Shown: one piece after another, positions 60,736-64,000 of the stretch
Position numbering within the stretch: position 1 is the first letter of the stretch
Layout of the letters: each line of letters begins with the position of its first letter
From: Alisma plantago-aquatica
Taxonomy: Eukaryota; Streptophyta; Magnoliopsida; Alismatales; Alismataceae
NCBI GenBank assembly: GCA_963693085.1
Contig: OY856412.1
Span: 1,064,785,744 to 1,064,849,743, forward strand
Length of the DNA stretch: 64,000 bases
Direction of reading: 5' to 3'
Notes under the pieces: model-generated
Told to the model about the DNA's origin: nothing
Database searches by the model: none
Seen by the model: the letters and a program-made list of their open reading frames with translations, nothing else
Translations under genes and position numbers: made by a program

Positions 60736-60897
60736 AAAACGTTTCAGAAAGATACAATTAATTAAATTAATAATTAAAAACATGATTATCTTTTTATACA
60801 AAAGAAGTAACTTACGTTTCTTTCCATTATGTACTAGTTGTGCTATATTGGGCTTAACCCATGCTAAATAATAGTTGTAAAAGCTATATATCTAACA
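60736..60897 (-). repeat. Right LTR of copia A, remaining 162 bp
   Basis: Continues 35857-36827 across element C and ends TATATCTAACA; the AGTAC flank follows. Confidence 0.9.
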
Positions 60898-61137
60898 AGT
60901 ACCACGAGGACAGATGCTTTCTTCATCGTATTGCTATCCTCCAGCGGTGACCGCAGTGTGTCCTGAATCACCAACAGTATAAACATATAAGGAAATGCGT
61001 AGGCTATATCCCCAACAGCCTGCGACACCCTACACGCCTTCTGGATGGTTGTAGCCACCGAGATGTCATGGATGCTGCCCTTGATACCGTCGTTCATGAT
61101 GGTCGTCGCCAGTCCTAGCCCGAACCCTGCCGAGGCG

Positions 61138-62421
61138 CAGGGCTGACCTATTAGGGGGGCCAACCTGGGCGACAACCAGGGGCCCAACAAAGAAGGGGGC
61201 CCATAAATTTTTTTCTTCTTCTAATACACACATTTGTAAATGGAACAGGATTAATTCGATGTTACTTGTTAGGAAACGACCGGTCTGGAGTCAAGTTCTC
61301 TGTTTAGTTTTGTGTGATTGATTATCAGAAAGTCAGGAATTAGACTTCCCTAATTTTCCGTAGACTTCTTGACATATATATAAACTAGAGTTCCAAACTT
61401 CCGCTGAAAAGCAAGTGGAAAACAAGTTCAACGCATATGTCCTGATGACAGCTCTCTCCTCGCATGCGCCCCTTACGCCCACACTTCTCTATGTTGGTAG
61501 CATTCAACCACTCCTCTCTCGCCTGCGCTTCTCTGGCATGTACCTCTTCAACCACGCCTCTCTGACTTGCACCTCATTTTTCTTGCCATTTTTCCTTAAT
61601 CAACCGACAACTGAACTGTTTGTTGTGGGGGATAAATAAATCAAAGGTTGATGATCGATTGGGTTTGAGAACTTCTACTCTTGACTTTTCTCACGATTTA
61701 CTCTAGTCAATCGGCGACAGATGCCACTGTGATGGAAAATCATTCAAACACCCATGCGATGTACCGTGTTGCTAAAGCAACCACTATTTTTGTTTGATTG
61801 TATATTCTTGTCTTACTTTCTCTTTTTATTTTATTCATATAGCATAGACGAAACTAATTACATAGCCGCACATCTGAGTTCTCACACAGGCAGTGAATTA
61901 GAAAAACTCAAGAATAAGTATGATGACTCTGGATTTGAATATTGTAATTTAAAACGTAGTTCATAAGCACGCCCTTTGTGTCCAAGTCATCTTCTAGTTT
62001 GTAAGTAGACATACAATAAAAAGACATCAAAACTTTTTATCATCATGGTTTGTTACTAATGCGAATTAATTGATTAACATATAGTATAAATGAGAGCTAT
62101 GGAGAACAACGTTAGGGAAAATAGTCTTTGAGGAAAGCTTCCTCGGTTACAATATACTAATCATATGGAAGTCATTTACCTATGAAAAGTTATCTTTCAA
62201 ACCAATCACCTGATTTTGATTTCCTAAGACTGAACTCAAGTTCTTGAAAAATGAGTTCCCTAAAAATTATAGTTACAATGAACCAATCAAAGCATAAGGG
62301 TCTGACTGGTTTGGTGTAAATTGTCTTGAAAATATTAGAAGTCGAATTCCCTTTTTGATTTTATTTGACTAGTTTCCTAGAAGTCTGGAGCTCGAGTTCC
62401 CTAATTTTCCCTGGACTCTCA

Positions 62422-62484
<63 letters not shown>

Positions 62485-62965
62485 TTCCGTAAAATAGGTT
62501 CGGTTAGAAACCAATAGGATAATGACTTAAAACCGCGTCTTTTGTCCGCTCATGTATTCCTCTTTTCCAGCGGCGACTTCACATGAGTTTTTCCAAGCTA
62601 AAGTTACTGAAAAACTATCTTAGCTCATCAATGTCTCAAGAAAGATTGAACGTTCTGGCAATGTTATGCATTGAGAAGGATATGTTGGGAAATATTGATG
62701 TTGACACCGTTATTCAAGATTTTACATCTAGAAAGGCTGGAAGAAGTCATTTTGTATGATGACCGAAGCTCGATAAGGAGATATCTATATTTAATTTTTA
62801 CGTTCTTTTTAGTTTGATTTGTAAGAACATGTTCTATTTTTTTATATGACAATTTTGACAATTATGACTAAATTGGTGTTTATTTAAATTTGTTAACTAA
62901 GAGTATACAGAGGGCCCATTTTTTATTTTTGCCCCCGGGCCTCTAAAATGTCTGCAATGGCCCTG
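61138..62965. mobile_element. hAT-type non-autonomous element in the permease relic, 1828 bp
   Basis: Begins CAGGGCTGACC and ends GGCCCTG, so the terminal CAGGGC is inverted. Flanking 8-mers CCGAGGCG and TCGAGGCA agree at six positions, the 8-bp duplication of hAT elements. Subterminal G/C-rich 'ggggcccaac' and 'gggcccattttt' stretches fit. No transposase frame is visible. It holds later insertions: Tourist-like ends near 62298 and a (TA)n tract. Confidence 0.75.
62424..62483. repeat. (AT)n microsatellite, about 60 bp
   Basis: Thirty AT units inside the hAT-type element. Confidence 0.95.
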
Positions 62966-63544
62966 TCGAGGCATAGCAGAATGACATTACGGCCGCGATG
63001 GTCGACAGCCACGCCATGTTGTGGAAGTCTGGGATGAGTGAGCAGAATACCTGGATAACACCAAACCCAACCATGTACACCGTGTTGCCTAGGGCGCCGC
63101 ACGGTGCGGCGTGGCCGAAGGAGCGGTAGAAGTTGGACTGGACGATGGCTCGCATGCTTGTGGCTGTTGTTAGCGTGTAGGTGACACCGTTGTCGTACAT
63201 GTTGAGGTACTAGAGGATGCCACAGAGTGTTGTCTGTTTGGCGCCGAGGAATGTTCTGACGGCGTCCATGTAGGACTTGTTCCGCTTGCCGGTGCCATCG
63301 CTGGCGTGGTAGCAGTCAGAGAGGAGGGACGTCGAGGCGTAGGTAATGAAGGCGAAGAAGACCATCTTCAGTGGTCTGCCTATCCACCCTAGCTGCGTCG
63401 TGCTCCATGCCTAAAGCCATCGCCGTCGTCGTCCTTGACAGGGTGGTAGCCATTTGTGCCACTCAAGAGATCTACCTCAAGTCGGCCATCTTCCATATGG
63501 CGACAACCCCTGGTCACTCAGCAGCTACGCAGGGACGAAAAGAG

Positions 63545-64000
63545 GACAAGCTCCACTTTTGTTTTCATTCATAAAAACGCCAAATGAAATCGCCAATGTT
63601 TTATGTCCCGGGCGTTTTTCAAAAAAGCGCCAACTATTATGACATTTTATGTCCCGATATCAGAAAATGCCAAATAATATTGCATTTTTAAGTAAAGCGT
63701 CAACTATTATGACATTTTATGTTCCGATATCAGAAAAATGCTAAATCATGTGGTGTTTTTGGCTGAAAGTGTGCTAGTTCGGAAAATAAGTTGAAAAGTG
63801 TACTATTTGGATAAATATTTTTAGAAAGGACAAAAAATTAAAATAGTACAGTTTTATAAAAATATGTACGCACCAAAACCATCTTAATTCCCGAAATAGC
63901 CCACTTTCTGGGAAAAACACTAAGATTTTGGCATTTTCCAGTAAACGCCAAATAGTTGACGTTTTCAAGTAAAAGCGTCAAGTTTTTGGCGTTTTAAATG
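63545..64000. mobile_element. Foldback-type element of the same kind as at 3956, cut by the window end
   Basis: Repeated 'gcgtttt' / 'aaaacgcc' sequences in both orientations, and 'ggataaatatttttagaaagg' with 'aaagtgt.cta', recall the arms of the element at 3956-4409. A 46-base block starting 'aagcgccaactattatg' at 63626 recurs at 63694. The right end lies outside the window, so size and target duplication are unknown. Confidence 0.45.

Larger units (their letters stand above)
21095..60897 (-). mobile_element. Ty1/copia LTR retrotransposon A, minus strand, carrying all inner insertions
   Basis: LTR 21095-22219 and a second LTR split into 35857-36827 and 60736-60897 both start TGTTAGATAATTTAGG and end TATATCTAACA. 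Flanking 5-mers AGTAG and AGTAC are a one-mismatch target duplication inside the permease gene. A purine tract next to the left LTR and pol remnants show minus orientation: integrase-RT right of element B, RT-RNase H left of it. This integrase, RT, RNase H order is that of Ty1/copia. Removing B and C leaves an element of about 6.8 kb. All reading frames are decayed. Confidence 0.9.
60898..63410 (-). pseudogene. AAP-type amino acid permease relic, proximal part, split by a hAT element
   Basis: Minus-strand pieces of a plant amino acid permease (AAAP family, proton-coupled amino acid uptake at the plasma membrane). 63410-62966 has 'QLGW', 'FAFITYAS.SLLSDCY', 'GKRNKSYMDAVR', 'TTATSMRAI', 'PDFHNMAWLS' and 'AAVMSF'. 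61137-60898 continues in frame across the hAT with 'GFGLGLA', 'CRVSQAVGDIAYAFPY' and 'IQDTLRSP...TMKKAS'. The next residues are found at 21094, beyond the 39.8-kb nest. The first transmembrane region ('ITAVIGSGVLSL' in the family) is missing before 'QLGW', and a stop follows the Tyr-Leu near 63208. It is therefore truncated at both ends and non-functional. Confidence 0.88.

Overview
This is a repeat-dominated piece of a plant nuclear genome. It has spliced genes with GT/AG introns and plant-specific families (L-type lectin receptor kinase, PLATZ, AAP amino acid permease). It also carries CACTA, PIF/Harbinger, hAT and MULE-like DNA transposons and Ty1/copia and other LTR retrotransposons with plant tRNA-iMet primer sites. 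GC-rich exon relics in an AT-rich, heavily nested background suggest a monocot, perhaps a grass, but nothing here fixes the species. No intact host gene was found. The three recognisable host genes are all broken, and everything else of known identity is transposable.

Layout. 1-3770: AT-rich sequence with little recognisable content. 3780-7420 (minus): lectin-receptor-kinase pseudogene cut by three insertions (MULE-like foldback; hAT-like element with a nested Tourist-like MITE; 1.7-kb PIF/Harbinger element). 7790-9370: 3' end of a CACTA element with Ulp1-protease exons, abutting a truncated PLATZ gene (9531-10313). 12555-13119: a (TA)48 tract and two copies of a hairpin MITE. 13314-19823: an old CACTA body (TNP2 plus TnpA-like genes) full of stops and frameshifts.

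From 20966 to 63410 there is one minus-strand AAP permease pseudogene, split by a 39.8-kb nest. The outermost layer is a minus-strand Ty1/copia element A (21095-60897) with 1.1-kb LTRs. Its pol region is interrupted by plus-strand copia element B (23496-32611). Its second LTR is interrupted by minus-strand element C (36828-60735), which has very long LTRs (about 5.9-6.0 kb) around a 1.8-kb gag-only interior. The right LTR of C is in turn interrupted by a 9769-bp CACTA element (49143-58911) and a 405-bp Tourist-like MITE (59901-60305). Most insertion borders carry target-site duplications, and the unoccupied CACTA and MITE sites can be read in the sister LTR of C, so the order of events is readable.

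The youngest CACTA is almost complete. It has both terminal inverted repeats, subterminal repeats, a GC-rich leader, a duplicated hairpin module before the transposase, a TNP2 transposase with two nonsense codons, and a 13-exon gene joining a TnpA-like N-terminus to a Ulp1/C48 cysteine-protease domain. One splice donor of that gene is lost; a truncated relative at 7.8-9.4 kb keeps it. Three unrelated element types here carry dense arrays of short palindromic motifs (CCGATCGG in copia B, AAACGGT..ACCGTTT in C, ACCGACGCC in the CACTAs), which is the most notable unexplained structure in the window.
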